From: Marinimicrobium koreense
GTDB taxonomy: Bacteria > Pseudomonadota > Gammaproteobacteria > Pseudomonadales > Cellvibrionaceae
Assembly (NCBI RefSeq): GCF_003762925.1
Contig: NZ_RJUK01000001.1
Coordinates: forward strand, 1,426,001 to 1,490,000
Direction: 5' to 3'
Length of the DNA stretch: 64,000 nucleotides
Under the pieces are notes generated by a model. The model saw only the letters and a list, made by a program, of their open reading frames with translations. It had not been told where the DNA came from and made no database searches. The first letter of the stretch is position 1; the number at the start of each line of letters is the position of its first letter. A program made the translations under genes and the position numbers. Shown here in pieces: positions 1 to 8,762 of the stretch.

Positions 1-508
<508 letters not shown>

Positions 509-571
509 AATGTCGGATTCACTCATTCATTTGGGGGCGGCGATGACTCAGCGCCGCCCGGGGAGTTTAGC

Positions 572-988
572 GTGTCGACTCAGCTCAACCATTACGCGGA
601 AACACAGCATCGAGACTACCATTTGCGCCTGTTGCGCGATTTTATCCAGCAGGCTCAGCAGCAGCCCCCGTTTATTGAGGAAGACTGCCCCGAGGATGAC
701 CTGGAGTTTCTGGCCCGCCTGGAAGCGCTCCCCAGAGCCCACCAGGACGAGGACTTTCTCTACCGGGGGCAACAGGTCCTGAGCCGGGTGGTAGCCGCCT
801 ACGGCCACCTGGTGCCCCTGCTCCACCGCGACCTGCTCTGGTACTTCGGCGGCGACTGCCTGCATTACATGCCGGATGAAGAGATCGCCAAATACCAACT
901 CCTGGACGAACGCCGCCACGAAGCCATTGCCGAGGGCCGGGAGTTCTCCTATGAGCACGAACGGGCCAAGGTGTTTGGCCTGCATTAG
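572..988 (+). CDS. PA2817-family conserved hypothetical protein
   Basis: A 138-residue, acidic, helix-rich soluble protein with no signal peptide or membrane segment. The segment DLLWYFGGDCLHYMPDEEI resembles my recollection of the Pseudomonas PA2817 family, which also lies near an ABC-2 ATPase gene; this is memory, not a search. I chose GTG at 572 (VSTQLNHYAETQ) because the frame upstream reads through the start of the divergent ABC gene and looks non-coding. The two starts are only 63 bp apart, so their promoters must overlap. Function is unknown. Confidence 0.7.
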   Translation: MSTQLNHYAETQHRDYHLRLLRDFIQQAQQQPPFIEEDCPEDDLEFLARLEALPRAHQDEDFLYRGQQVLSRVVAAYGHLVPLLHRDLLWYFGGDCLHYMPDEEIAKYQLLDERRHEAIAEGREFSYEHERAKVFGLH

Positions 989-1082
989 TCGGCCAGGGTG
1001 CCAGCGGGCACGGGAAGCCGCGTAGTTTAGCAGATTCGGATGTAACCGTCTTTTTAACGAGGGCGGTCGCCCGGCGGTTTGT

Positions 1083-1116
1083 GTCGGGTTACGCGCTGGG
1101 CGCTAACCCGACCTAC
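1083..1116. repeat. Palindromic intergenic repeat, GTCGGGTTA type
   Basis: Inverted repeat GTCGGGTTA...TAACCCGAC with a GC-rich centre, followed by CTAC. A near-identical copy lies at 8723-8757. The size and symmetry resemble REP elements. It has no T tract, so it is not an intrinsic terminator. Confidence 0.75.
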
Positions 1117-1158
1117 GGGGTCTACGGGATCAACCCGACACACGGGGTAGCAACTCAG

Positions 1159-1205
1159 TGACGGCGGGTGCGGCCTTTGGCCTTACCCGCCCTACGCAAA
1201 CCGTG
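1159..1205. repeat. REP-like repeat, GGCGGAT type (variant)
   Basis: Palindrome of the form GGCGGGTGCGGCC...GGCCTTACCCGCC followed by CTACGCAAACC. The same layout, with GGCGGAT...ATCCGCC arms and a CTACGCAAACCACG-like flank, recurs at 39047-39180 and 53221-53312. Confidence 0.7.
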
Positions 1206-1393
1206 AACGCCGCGGGATTTGGCGCCATGTAGGGCACGCCGGTGGAATTTGGCACATTGGAGCGGGACCAAAGCGCCGGGAGCGCTTTGGCACGGCGAAG
1301 CCGCCCGCAGGGGCCGTCCGCAGGACAACATAATGCGCCGAGTGCAACGAGACTCGTTTCCCGGGCGGATTCCTGTGCCCAACGGCCAGACAC

Positions 1394-1419
1394 AAAAAAA
1401 GCCGACCGAAGTCAGCTTT
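1394..1419 (-). terminator. Intrinsic terminator of the tRNA operon
   Basis: On the minus strand, 12 nt past the last tRNA-Gly, the sequence reads AAAGCTGAC-TTCG-GTCGGC followed by seven T. The 6-bp stem (one G-U pair) has a UUCG tetraloop and a U tract, a standard Rho-independent terminator. Confidence 0.8.
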
Positions 1420-1430
1420 CTTTGAAGATT

Positions 1431-1506
<76 letters not shown>

Positions 1507-1520
1507 CACATTGCGTAAAA

Positions 1521-1596
1521 TGGCGTCCCCTAGGGGACTCGAACCCCTGTTACCGCCGTGAAAGGGCGGTGTCCTAGGCCTCTAGACGAAGGGGAC
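1521..1596 (-). tRNA. tRNA-Glu (TTC), copy 2
   Basis: A 76-nt gene starting GTCCCCTTCGTCTAGAGG, with anticodon loop CTTTCAC (anticodon TTC), T-loop GGTTCGAATCC and encoded CCA. It is identical to the tRNA-Glu at 1725-1800 and 14 nt upstream of tRNA-Gly copy 2. Confidence 0.96.
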
Positions 1597-1646
1597 TAAA
1601 ACTGGTTTTAGTGCAGGCTGACGCCAAACGCTTACACTGTATAAAC

Positions 1647-1722
<76 letters not shown>

Positions 1723-1724
1723 AA

Positions 1725-1800
1725 TGGCGTCCCCTAGGGGACTCGAACCCCTGTTACCGCCGTGAAAGGGCGGTGTCCTAGGCCTCTAGACGAAGGGGAC
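1725..1800 (-). tRNA. tRNA-Glu (TTC), copy 1
   Basis: The first gene of the unit, identical to the tRNA-Glu at 1521-1596 (anticodon TTC, encoded CCA). It lies about 55 nt downstream of a strong promoter. Confidence 0.96.
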
Positions 1801-1854
1801 CCGGACCTCCCTGAGCGCTGTATGCCGTGGCATTACCCTCAGAAAGTGGAGCGC

Positions 1855-1883
1855 ATTCTAGGGAGCGGACCGGCACCTGTCAA
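1855..1883 (-). promoter_or_regulatory. Sigma-70 promoter of the tRNA operon
   Basis: On the minus strand, TTGACA (1878-1883), a 17-bp spacer and TAGAAT (1855-1860). The -35 is perfect and the -10 matches 5 of 6. A GC-rich discriminator (GCGCTCC) follows the -10, which is typical of stringently controlled stable-RNA promoters; control itself is inferred. Confidence 0.85.
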
Positions 1884-2030
1884 CACTTTTTTCGAATTAT
1901 TCGACCGGGAAAACAACCACTTAGAGACGCCCCTCTTTCAGCCCTCCCGATCATTAGTGCTATACTGCCGTTTTTACGCCAAATTCCCCATTCGACCCGA
2001 TAAACTTCGAATCAATAACAGCGGCGGCCT

Positions 2031-2813
2031 ATGTCCTCTTTAATAATTGCCAGCATTATTTTCGCCTTGCTCATTGTGCTGGTGGGGTACGCCTTCATTG
2101 CCCAGACGCTGGAAAAACGCAAAAAACGGCGCCAACGCCTACTGACTGCCCTCAAGCATCGTCAGCGCAATTTCAAATACATGGTTTCCGGGTTCCCCGA
2201 GGGCCTACTGACCAAAGACCTGACCCTGATCATTTATCGCGCCCTTCTCGATGCCTGCGAACAACTCAGCCGCCTGGAACCTCGGGAGCCGGGGCACATG
2301 GAGGACTTCACCTTCTACTCCGGCGAGCTCGAAGCGCTCAAACACCGCACCCCGTCCGAGCGCCCTCGCACGGCCTCCGCTGAGCAAGCCGTCGAGATCA
2401 AGCGGCTTCTACAGGAGCTGTACCGCTTTATTGCCCACCAGACCGAACGCGGCAATATCGGTCAGGCTCACGGGCAAACCTACAAGGACCAGATCAAGCG
2501 CCTGGCGCTGCTGGTTTCAGTGGACGCCCATGCGGTCTCCGCCCGGCAGGCCCAGGCCGCCGGTAAGCCCCGACTGGCCATCCACTACTATAACCTTGCA
2601 CGCAAGATGCTGACCCAGGAAAAAGGCGGACAGGGCTTCCAGAAGCAACTGGCCCAGATCAACGGCATCATCAAGAAGCTGGAAAGTCAGTTGGAACAAC
2701 AATCCGACGCCGGCGCCTCGCCCACCACAGAAGGCCCCGCGCCGGAAGAAAAGAAAGAGTGGGAAGAGTTCGAACAGGAAAGCCACTGGAAAAAGAAACA
2801 GCTGTACGATTGA
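2031..2813 (+). CDS. Membrane-anchored coiled-coil protein, unknown function
   Basis: A 260-residue protein. Residues 3-24 form one N-terminal transmembrane helix (LIIASIIFALLIVLVGYAFIA), followed by a strongly basic stretch (LEKRKKRRQR) that implies a cytoplasmic body. The rest is charged and helical, and a low-complexity acidic tail ends EEFEQESHWKKKQLYD. I recognise no enzyme motif. The ATG at 2031 puts the helix at the very N terminus. It is divergent from the tRNA operon, and a possible -10 (TATACT) lies at 1961-1966. A scaffold or anchoring role would be a guess. Confidence 0.8.
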   Translation: MSSLIIASIIFALLIVLVGYAFIAQTLEKRKKRRQRLLTALKHRQRNFKYMVSGFPEGLLTKDLTLIIYRALLDACEQLSRLEPREPGHMEDFTFYSGELEALKHRTPSERPRTASAEQAVEIKRLLQELYRFIAHQTERGNIGQAHGQTYKDQIKRLALLVSVDAHAVSARQAQAAGKPRLAIHYYNLARKMLTQEKGGQGFQKQLAQINGIIKKLESQLEQQSDAGASPTTEGPAPEEKKEWEEFEQESHWKKKQLYD

Positions 2814-2836
2814 TCCGCCCCCTGCCCCATTTCAGA

Positions 2837-3235
2837 TTATTGCCCCTCATCTAGCTTGATGGAGGCCGAATTGATGCAGTAGCGCAAACCCGTGGGCGCC
2901 GGGCCATCGGGGAACACGTGCCCCAAGTGACTCCCGCAGTTCTTACACATTACCTCGGTACGACGCATGCCGTGGCTGCCATCAAAAGCCTCCTCGATCA
3001 CCTCTTCGGTTTTGGGCGCGTAGAAACTCGGCCAACCGCAATGGGCGTCAAATTTGGTATCTGAATCGAATAACGGCTCACCGCAAGCGCGACACCGATA
3101 GGTACCCTCCGTGAACACATCCCAGTACTCACCGGTAAACGGGGGCTCAGTGCCTTTTTCCCGACAGATTCTATATTGCTCCGGCGACAACTGCTCACGC
3201 CACTCGGCTTCGCTACGATTTTTCGGGTCACTCAT
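2837..3235 (-). CDS. msrB: Peptide methionine-R-sulfoxide reductase MsrB
   Basis: Reduces methionine-R-sulfoxide in oxidised proteins, using thioredoxin. The 132-residue length is normal for a single-domain MsrB. It has two zinc CxxC pairs (CRACG, CKNCG), the HCGWPSF signature and the catalytic cysteine in RYCINSASI. It is convergent with the gene ending at 2813 and divergent from alaA. No fused MsrA domain is present. Confidence 0.95.
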   Translation of the reverse strand: MSDPKNRSEAEWREQLSPEQYRICREKGTEPPFTGEYWDVFTEGTYRCRACGEPLFDSDTKFDAHCGWPSFYAPKTEEVIEEAFDGSHGMRRTEVMCKNCGSHLGHVFPDGPAPTGLRYCINSASIKLDEGQ

Positions 3236-3347
3236 GGAGACTGCTCCTTGACAGGGGCTGGGAAGAGACGGGATGATTCAGTCATAGTACGGTCTAAACC
3301 ACCGTAGAGTTTACTTTTCACCCGCCCCCATGGACAAGATACTGTAG

Positions 3348-4562
3348 ATGCGCACCGTCAATAAATCCACCAAGCTCGAAGGGGTCTGCTACGACATTCG
3401 CGGCCCGGTTCTCGAGCACGCCAACCGGCTGGAAGAAGAAGGCCACCGAATCCTCAAGCTGAACATCGGCAACCCGGCACCCTTCGGCTTTGCCGCGCCC
3501 GATGAAATCATCCAGGACGTCATCTACAACCTGCCCAATGCGGAAGGTTACACCGAATCCCGCGGGCTGTTCGCCGCGCGCAAGGCGATCATGCAGGAAA
3601 GTCAGCGGCTGGACATTCCCAACATCGATATCGACGACATTTTCCTGGGCAACGGCGTCAGCGAATTGATCGTGATGGCCATGCAGGCGTTGCTCAACAA
3701 TGGTGATGAGGTACTCGTACCGGCCCCCGATTACCCGCTGTGGACCGCCGCCGTCAACCTGGCCGGTGGCAAAGCCGTGCACTACCTGTGCGATGAACAG
3801 TCCGACTGGTTCCCGGACGTCGCCGATATCGCCAGCAAGATTACCGACCGAACTCGCGGCATAGTGGTAATCAACCCCAACAACCCTACCGGGGCGGTGT
3901 ACAGCCAGGACGTGCTCGAACAGATCGTGCAACTCGCCCGGGAGCACAACCTGATCATTTACGCCGATGAAATCTACAGCAAGATTCTGTACGACGACGC
4001 CGAGTTCGTACCCTTGGCACGTTTGGCTCAGGATGTCTTGTGTGTGAGTTTTAACGGCCTGTCCAAATGTTATCGCCTGGCCGGTTTCCGCTCCGGCTGG
4101 ATGACCGTCAGCGGTGCAAAGCACAAGGCCAAAGGGTATATCGAGGGCCTGGAGATGCTGTCCTCCATGCGCCTGTGCGCCAATGTGCCCGCCATGTACG
4201 CCGTGCAGACCGCACTGGGTGGCTACCAGAGCATCAACGAATTGATCATTCCGGGCGGGCGCCTTCGGGATCAGCGCGATGCGGCCATGAAGGCCATTGA
4301 CGAAATTCCCGGTATGAGCTGCGTCAAGCCCAAGGGCGCCCTCTACCTGTTCCCGAAGCTGGACCTGAACCGCTACAAGATCAAGGACGACCAGCAGATG
4401 GTGCTGGACTTCCTGATTCAGGAGAAGGTGCTACTGGTTCAAGGCACGGCATTCAACTGGCCGGACCGGGACCACCTGCGCATTGTGTTCCTGCCCCGGG
4501 AGGACGATCTGACCAAAGCCATTCAGCGCCTGGGCCGATTTCTGGAACATTATTCTCAGTAG
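3348..4562 (+). CDS. alaA: Glutamate-pyruvate aminotransferase AlaA
   Basis: A PLP-dependent class I aminotransferase making alanine from pyruvate and glutamate. The opening (STKLEGVCYDIRGPV, then LNIGNPAPFGF) is highly characteristic of AlaA/YfbQ. The PLP lysine is in SFNGLSKCYRLAGFRSGW and the substrate-binding arginine is near HLRIVFLP. Length 404 is standard. No Shine-Dalgarno precedes ATG 3348, and a possible promoter (TTTTCA, 17 bp, GATACT) ends only 4 nt before it, so the leader may be absent or very short. The next gene follows 24 bp downstream. Confidence 0.92.
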   Translation: MRTVNKSTKLEGVCYDIRGPVLEHANRLEEEGHRILKLNIGNPAPFGFAAPDEIIQDVIYNLPNAEGYTESRGLFAARKAIMQESQRLDIPNIDIDDIFLGNGVSELIVMAMQALLNNGDEVLVPAPDYPLWTAAVNLAGGKAVHYLCDEQSDWFPDVADIASKITDRTRGIVVINPNNPTGAVYSQDVLEQIVQLAREHNLIIYADEIYSKILYDDAEFVPLARLAQDVLCVSFNGLSKCYRLAGFRSGWMTVSGAKHKAKGYIEGLEMLSSMRLCANVPAMYAVQTALGGYQSINELIIPGGRLRDQRDAAMKAIDEIPGMSCVKPKGALYLFPKLDLNRYKIKDDQQMVLDFLIQEKVLLVQGTAFNWPDRDHLRIVFLPREDDLTKAIQRLGRFLEHYSQ

Positions 4563-4586
4563 CACTCAGGGAAGGAGGCAGGCGTT

Positions 4587-5078
4587 ATGGCGGATATTCA
4601 TATCGCGGACTTCTACAAAGATGCGGCGCGGATTCTGGTTCAGCTGTACAACCAGTTCCCGCGCCCGACCATGCTGTTTGTGGAAGACATTGCCGGGCCA
4701 GATACGCCGGATGAGTTTGGCCTGCACAGCCCACGCCACCAGAGCTGCCTGTCCACCATGCTCTGGCTGGCCCAGACCGGCTACCTGCGTTACGAAACGC
4801 TGGTGCGCCAGGAAGCCATTGATCAGGCGGTGTTGACCCAGCGAGGCTTCACCCTTTTGGCGAGCCCCCTGCCGGTACACGATGTGGTGGGCTTTGAGGC
4901 CCTACCCCACGACTCGGACGCACCCGATTCAGATACCAACCCCAGCGATGATGTGCAGGCCGCGGCCCGCGCCGACAATGGGGTACAGTTGTTGCGGGAT
5001 GTGCTCAAGCACGGCTCGTCGACGGCGATTGAGCAGGTGATGCTGGAGTTGTTTCGGCAGTCGCGGCATCATCCGTAA
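4587..5078 (+). CDS. Conserved hypothetical protein downstream of alaA
   Basis: A 163-residue soluble, acidic protein. ATG 4587 is preceded by a strong AGGAGG ribosome site, and the gene probably forms an operon with alaA. The N-terminal 90 residues look helical and compact (HSPRHQSCLSTMLWLAQTGY, then ALTQRGF-like VLTQRGFTLL) and could be a winged-helix fold. The C-terminal half holds a Ser/Asp-rich linker and a final helix. I recognise no catalytic motif. Confidence 0.72.
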   Translation: MADIHIADFYKDAARILVQLYNQFPRPTMLFVEDIAGPDTPDEFGLHSPRHQSCLSTMLWLAQTGYLRYETLVRQEAIDQAVLTQRGFTLLASPLPVHDVVGFEALPHDSDAPDSDTNPSDDVQAAARADNGVQLLRDVLKHGSSTAIEQVMLELFRQSRHHP

Positions 5079-5084
5079 TGCGTT

Positions 5085-5186
5085 TTACGGCGGATGCGGC
5101 ACGGTCGTCGTCGGTTACGGCGGATGCGCCTGCTCCACGGGTTGCGTAGGGCGGCATAAGCGCGAAGCGCGCATCCGCCGTAACCC
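5085..5186. repeat. REP-like repeat cluster, GGCGGAT type
   Basis: Two direct copies of TACGGCGGATGCG (around 5086 and 5117) followed by the inverted partner GCGCATCCGCCGTAACCC, with an inner GCGCGAAGCGCGC. It fills the convergent gap between the gene ending at 5078 and pdxB. Confidence 0.75.
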
Positions 5187-5209
5187 CAAATCGGCACCAC
5201 ATGGGTGCC

Positions 5210-6331
5210 CTACTTGAAGCCTAGCTCGTTCAACCTTGCTCGCGCCTCACCCGATGCCTCCGACACCCGATAATTATTGAACTCCCGCCGCTTGGGATAC
5301 TGCTTGCGCAGCTGATCAAACCCCTTGGCGAAATCCGCCTCACCACGCTCCGCCCGGTCCGCCAACGCCCGCAGGCGCTGGTCATCCTCGGCGATGTCGT
5401 ACACTTGGGGAATCAGCGTTTTCAACGCCGACCAGACATCACCTCCCGCCAGCGTCCGCTCCGGGTCCGCCACCGCCGGACGCAAGGCATCCAACACTTT
5501 ATCCGGCGCGCGGCCCAAGTGACGGCAAAGGGCCTCGTAAATCATGAAAGTGCCCTGCATCTTGCCGTCGTAGCTGTACCCGGCAATATGGGGGCTACCC
5601 AGCTCGACCCGTGCCAACAAGGGGCGGGAGATATCCGGCTCCGGCTCCCATACATCCAGCACCACCCGCAGGTCCGCTCCGGCCTCCAGGTGGGCAAGCA
5701 GCGCCTGATTGTCGATGACTGCACCCCGGCCAGCATTGAGCAGCACCGCCCCCGGGCGCAGTTGCTTGAGCTCTTCGGTGCCAATAAGGTGAAAACTAGG
5801 GTGTGAACCGGACCGGGTCAAGGGGGTGTGCATGCACACCACATCACTTTCGAACACGGTCTCTAGCGAGGTCAGGTCGGGAATCTGTTCAGTGGAGAGA
5901 AACGGGTCGTACACTCGACACTCCACCCCCTGGGCTTTCAGGCGCTGGTAAAGCCTCCCGCCGACATTACCGCACCCGATAATGCCAACGCGCTTGCCGA
6001 GCCAGTCAACATCCAGGTGCGCCAGCGCCGCATAGACGTACTCAACCACGGAGTTGGCATTACACCCGGGCGCGCTGGACCAGGTGATACCCTGCCGCTC
6101 CAGGTAGTCGATATCGAGGTGATCGACGCCAATGGTGCAAGTGCCCACAAACCGCACGGGGGTGTTGTGGAGCAGGGTTTCGTTGACTTGGGTAACCGAA
6201 CGCACAAGCAGCGCGTCGGCACCTTGCAGGTCGGCATTGGTCATATCCCGCCCGGGCAGGCGAACAACCTCCCCCATTTCCCCAAAGCATTCATTGACCA
6301 GGGGGATGTTTTCATCCGCTACAATTCGCAT
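5210..6331 (-). CDS. pdxB: Erythronate-4-phosphate dehydrogenase PdxB
   Basis: Second step of the DXP-dependent pyridoxal phosphate pathway: oxidises 4-phosphoerythronate with NAD. The opening MRIVADENIPLVNECFG, the Rossmann motif VGIIGCGNVGGRLYQRL, and the catalytic-region motifs NAGRGAVIDNQAL and SPHIAGYSYDGK identify it. The C-terminal dimerisation domain ends EARARLNELGFK. Length 373 is normal. The nuclease gene upstream stops at 6332, so the two abut and are probably co-transcribed. The product is the cofactor of AlaA nearby; co-regulation is not shown. Confidence 0.95.
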   Translation of the reverse strand: MRIVADENIPLVNECFGEMGEVVRLPGRDMTNADLQGADALLVRSVTQVNETLLHNTPVRFVGTCTIGVDHLDIDYLERQGITWSSAPGCNANSVVEYVYAALAHLDVDWLGKRVGIIGCGNVGGRLYQRLKAQGVECRVYDPFLSTEQIPDLTSLETVFESDVVCMHTPLTRSGSHPSFHLIGTEELKQLRPGAVLLNAGRGAVIDNQALLAHLEAGADLRVVLDVWEPEPDISRPLLARVELGSPHIAGYSYDGKMQGTFMIYEALCRHLGRAPDKVLDALRPAVADPERTLAGGDVWSALKTLIPQVYDIAEDDQRLRALADRAERGEADFAKGFDQLRKQYPKRREFNNYRVSEASGEARARLNELGFK

Positions 6332-7234
6332 TCAATAATCCTCTAATACTCGTCGGGCTCGGCTCAAGAAACCATCCCCAAAGCCCATTTCGTCGGCGAA
6401 CTCCTCTATTGCCCACCAATCGACCGGCCCGAAGGTCAGATCTGAGAGCGTAACGTCTAACGGAAGATCGTCCACAATTTTGGCCAGCTGCCGGGAGATT
6501 TCCACCTGTTCCCAGTTTGCTTCCAACTTCGCTGCCAGAGATCTCGCCCCCCGGATGGGCAAGGTTGCGACCAACTCCCGGTTCGCCCACAACTCATCCA
6601 GAGTACCAAAATGAGCCAAGAGCGCGCTCGCGGTCTTGGGGCCTACGCCCGGAACACCCGGAATATCGTCGATACTGTCCCCCACCAGCGCCAGGTAATC
6701 CACCAACTGATCCGGCCGGACGCCGAGTTTTCGTTCAACATCCGACGCGTAGGACCGCTGGTCCGCGGCGTGGTCCCACAGGTAATCCTGGGGACGACAC
6801 AACAGCTGGCCCAAATCCTTGTCCCGGGTCAGGATCGCCAGCGGCCGGGGGCTCTGGCGCATCGTGCGGGCCAGGGAGCCGATCAGATCGTCGGCCTCAT
6901 GGGTCTGGCTGGCGAAGCTGGCAATGCCCAGAATTTCCCCAAACCGACGACAGGCGGCCAATTGGAACGCCAAAGCCTCATCCGGGTGGGCCCGGCTGGC
7001 TTTGTAGTCGGGGTAGAGCTCGTTGCGGAAACACTGGCCCAGGCTTTCGTCGTAACAGGCCGCAAGGTGGGTCGGACGGGTCTGTTCGATCAGCCGCATC
7101 AGAAAAGTGCTGTAGCCGTACACAGCGCCCGTGCCGTAGCCGTGCTCCCGGCTGGACCAATTGTCAGGCAGGGAGAAATAATATCGGAAGATGTAGATTG
7201 AGGCGTCAACCAGGCAGATCGGGGACGGCGTCAT
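6332..7234 (-). CDS. 5'-3' exonuclease / flap endonuclease family protein
   Basis: A 300-residue PIN-like nuclease of the Pol I 5'-nuclease/Xni family. Metal-binding acidic motifs are visible in CLVDASIYIFRYYFS, HEADDLIGS, TRDKDLGQL and VGDSIDDIPG. A helix-hairpin-helix (GVPGVGPKTASALLAHFG) binds DNA. There is no polymerase domain. Such proteins cut 5' flaps during Okazaki-fragment processing and repair. It overlaps epmC by 4 bp (ATG 7234 within the epmC stop region), indicating translational coupling. Confidence 0.88.
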   Translation of the reverse strand: MTPSPICLVDASIYIFRYYFSLPDNWSSREHGYGTGAVYGYSTFLMRLIEQTRPTHLAACYDESLGQCFRNELYPDYKASRAHPDEALAFQLAACRRFGEILGIASFASQTHEADDLIGSLARTMRQSPRPLAILTRDKDLGQLLCRPQDYLWDHAADQRSYASDVERKLGVRPDQLVDYLALVGDSIDDIPGVPGVGPKTASALLAHFGTLDELWANRELVATLPIRGARSLAAKLEANWEQVEISRQLAKIVDDLPLDVTLSDLTFGPVDWWAIEEFADEMGFGDGFLSRARRVLEDY

Positions 7235-7794
7235 GCCACGTCCTCCCAGGCAAACCGCGTTTCAACCAGCAATGACTCAACACTCTCGGCGGTGCCATAG
7301 AAGGCGACCAATGCCGCCAGAAAGGCATGGACCCGGCGACTGACGCCCTCCCGGCAGAAACAGTGGACCTGCTGATGAATCGCCCGCTTGAAGGATTCGC
7401 TGGGGCCAAGCCCCGCCGCCAGGTTGTCGGCACTGGGACGAAAACGCCAGCCAGCCGCCCGGGAGAACAACCATTCCAGCGCCTGGGGGCGTACCTCCAC
7501 CCGCTCGAACGCCACCTGCTGAGCTTCCGTTCGGCCGTCCGGCGCGTACCAGTAGCCATAGTCTTCTTGCTGGCGTCGCTGCGGACCAGCGACACACCAG
7601 TGGGCCACCTCATGCAGCGCGCTGGCGTAGTAATTGCGGGTAAACCAGATGCGGTGCGGCGGGCCGGGGGCGTACAGGGGCTCCTCGGCACCGCCACAGA
7701 GGCGCGTGGCGTGGCTTTCACTGAAGGTCTGGTCGAACAGCTGAATCAAATCTCGGCAATCGTGCCGGCTGGTGTCGCCAACATCGGTCAACAT
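7231..7794 (-). CDS. epmC: Elongation factor P hydroxylase EpmC
   Basis: Hydroxylates the beta-lysylated lysine of EF-P, the last step of the EpmA/EpmB/EpmC pathway. Recognised from YASALHEVAHWCVAG (HExxH-like iron site), DYGYWYAPDGR and EVRPQALEWLFSRAAGW, all typical of YfcM. I chose ATG 7794 (MLTDVGD), which has AGGAG 5 nt upstream, over a GTG 18 nt earlier. Length 187 is normal. EpmA, EpmB and EF-P are not in the window. Confidence 0.92.
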   Translation of the reverse strand: MLTDVGDTSRHDCRDLIQLFDQTFSESHATRLCGGAEEPLYAPGPPHRIWFTRNYYASALHEVAHWCVAGPQRRQQEDYGYWYAPDGRTEAQQVAFERVEVRPQALEWLFSRAAGWRFRPSADNLAAGLGPSESFKRAIHQQVHCFCREGVSRRVHAFLAALVAFYGTAESVESLLVETRFAWEDVA

Positions 7795-7999
7795 GCAACT
7801 CCTCAGGCACACTCGGGCCTGCAGGCTCTGGTGTGCGGAAAGATTTTTACTACTAGGTGTTGTGCTTTCGGGTTATAACCTATACTTTAGTGACAGATGG
7901 TTATGAAAAAGGCTCGAGCTGTGCTCGAGAACCAGTCTTTCACCATCGGTGTCTCCTGGGCTAGCGTCGTTAGCCCCAGCCTCAGCCGGGAGGTGTATT

Positions 8000-8698
8000 A
8001 TGAAGACCTCACAGTCGCGCCACAACACGGAAAATGTGGTTGATCTCTTCACAGGAAAGTCTCTCTCCGAGCTGCACGATCAGCGCTTTGTCCGCCTGGC
8101 CCCGGAATTGGACGGCCTGGAAATGCTGTATTCCAACGATACCAGCGACGATCGTCTGTTCAGCCTGAAAATCCTGTGCTGGGGTCTGCGCGCCAATGGC
8201 GAGGTGGTGGGTCTGGTGCCCTGGCTCAATGATATCGTGGCTTGCCCGGACATCTGCGACCCGCTCAACGGCCAGTGGGAAGGGTATTACGATCCGGGCA
8301 TTGATGATGTCTTCTTCGACGCCCCCATCCACAAGGTGGTCGAACTGGAAACGGCGGCGGAGTATTACGAGCTCCAATGTGAGAACGACGACGATGTCGT
8401 TCAGGAGTTGCCGGATACCATTGGCACCCACGCAGTGCTCGCCACCGAAGAAACCAACAAACTGAACCTGGTTGAAGTCATCAGCTGGCGTCTGCAGCAT
8501 GACGGCAGCATTTACGGCATGCTCACCGACATGAACAAGATCGTGAGCACCCCGGTCCTGCCGGGCGATGCCTGCCTGTATCCGGCCCAGCAGAGCGATC
8601 AATTCCGGTACTTTTTCCAGCACCAGATCGCCAACAAGATCAAGGCGGAAGATCCGGAGGCTTTGGCGGCAATTTCGTTGTTGGTTGATGGGTATTGA
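8000..8698 (+). CDS. Conserved hypothetical protein with internal duplication
   Basis: A 232-residue soluble acidic protein. ATG 8000 has GGGAGG 7 nt upstream and is preferred to earlier in-frame codons. Two segments about 100 residues apart match each other: LCWGLRANGEVVGLVPWLN and ISWRLQHDGSIYGMLTDMN, each followed by an I-V/A-x-C/T-P stretch, so the protein seems to be two copies of one small domain. I recognise no enzyme signature. It is divergent from epmC across about 200 bp. Confidence 0.75.
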   Translation: MKTSQSRHNTENVVDLFTGKSLSELHDQRFVRLAPELDGLEMLYSNDTSDDRLFSLKILCWGLRANGEVVGLVPWLNDIVACPDICDPLNGQWEGYYDPGIDDVFFDAPIHKVVELETAAEYYELQCENDDDVVQELPDTIGTHAVLATEETNKLNLVEVISWRLQHDGSIYGMLTDMNKIVSTPVLPGDACLYPAQQSDQFRYFFQHQIANKIKAEDPEALAAISLLVDGY

Positions 8699-8722
8699 TT
8701 CAAGACGACTTGAGTGGATCTT

Positions 8723-8757
8723 GTCGGGTTACGCGCTGGCGCGCTAACCCGACCTAC
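8723..8757. repeat. Palindromic intergenic repeat, GTCGGGTTA type
   Basis: Inverted repeat GTCGGGTTA...TAACCCGAC followed by CTAC. It differs from the copy at 1083-1116 by one base and one insertion in the centre, and sits in the convergent gap before tusA. Confidence 0.75.
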
Positions 8758-8762
8758 CTGAG

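Larger units (their letters stand above)
989..1430. other. Repeat-rich intergenic region, no gene seen
   Basis: About 440 bp with no convincing gene. It holds two REP-like palindromes (1083-1116 and 1159-1205), a perfect 9-bp hairpin at 1268-1290 (CCAAAGCGC/GCGCTTTGG), the tRNA operon terminator near 1394-1419, and short matches to tRNA-Gly (TGGAGCGGGA at 1258; AACGAGACTCG at 1346). Short open frames here overlap the repeats and are not credible genes. Confidence 0.6.

Noticed and set aside
1083-1116. Intrinsic terminator after the PA2817-family gene
   Set aside because: The hairpin is strong but no T tract follows on either strand, and the same sequence recurs elsewhere (8723), so it is treated as a dispersed repeat.
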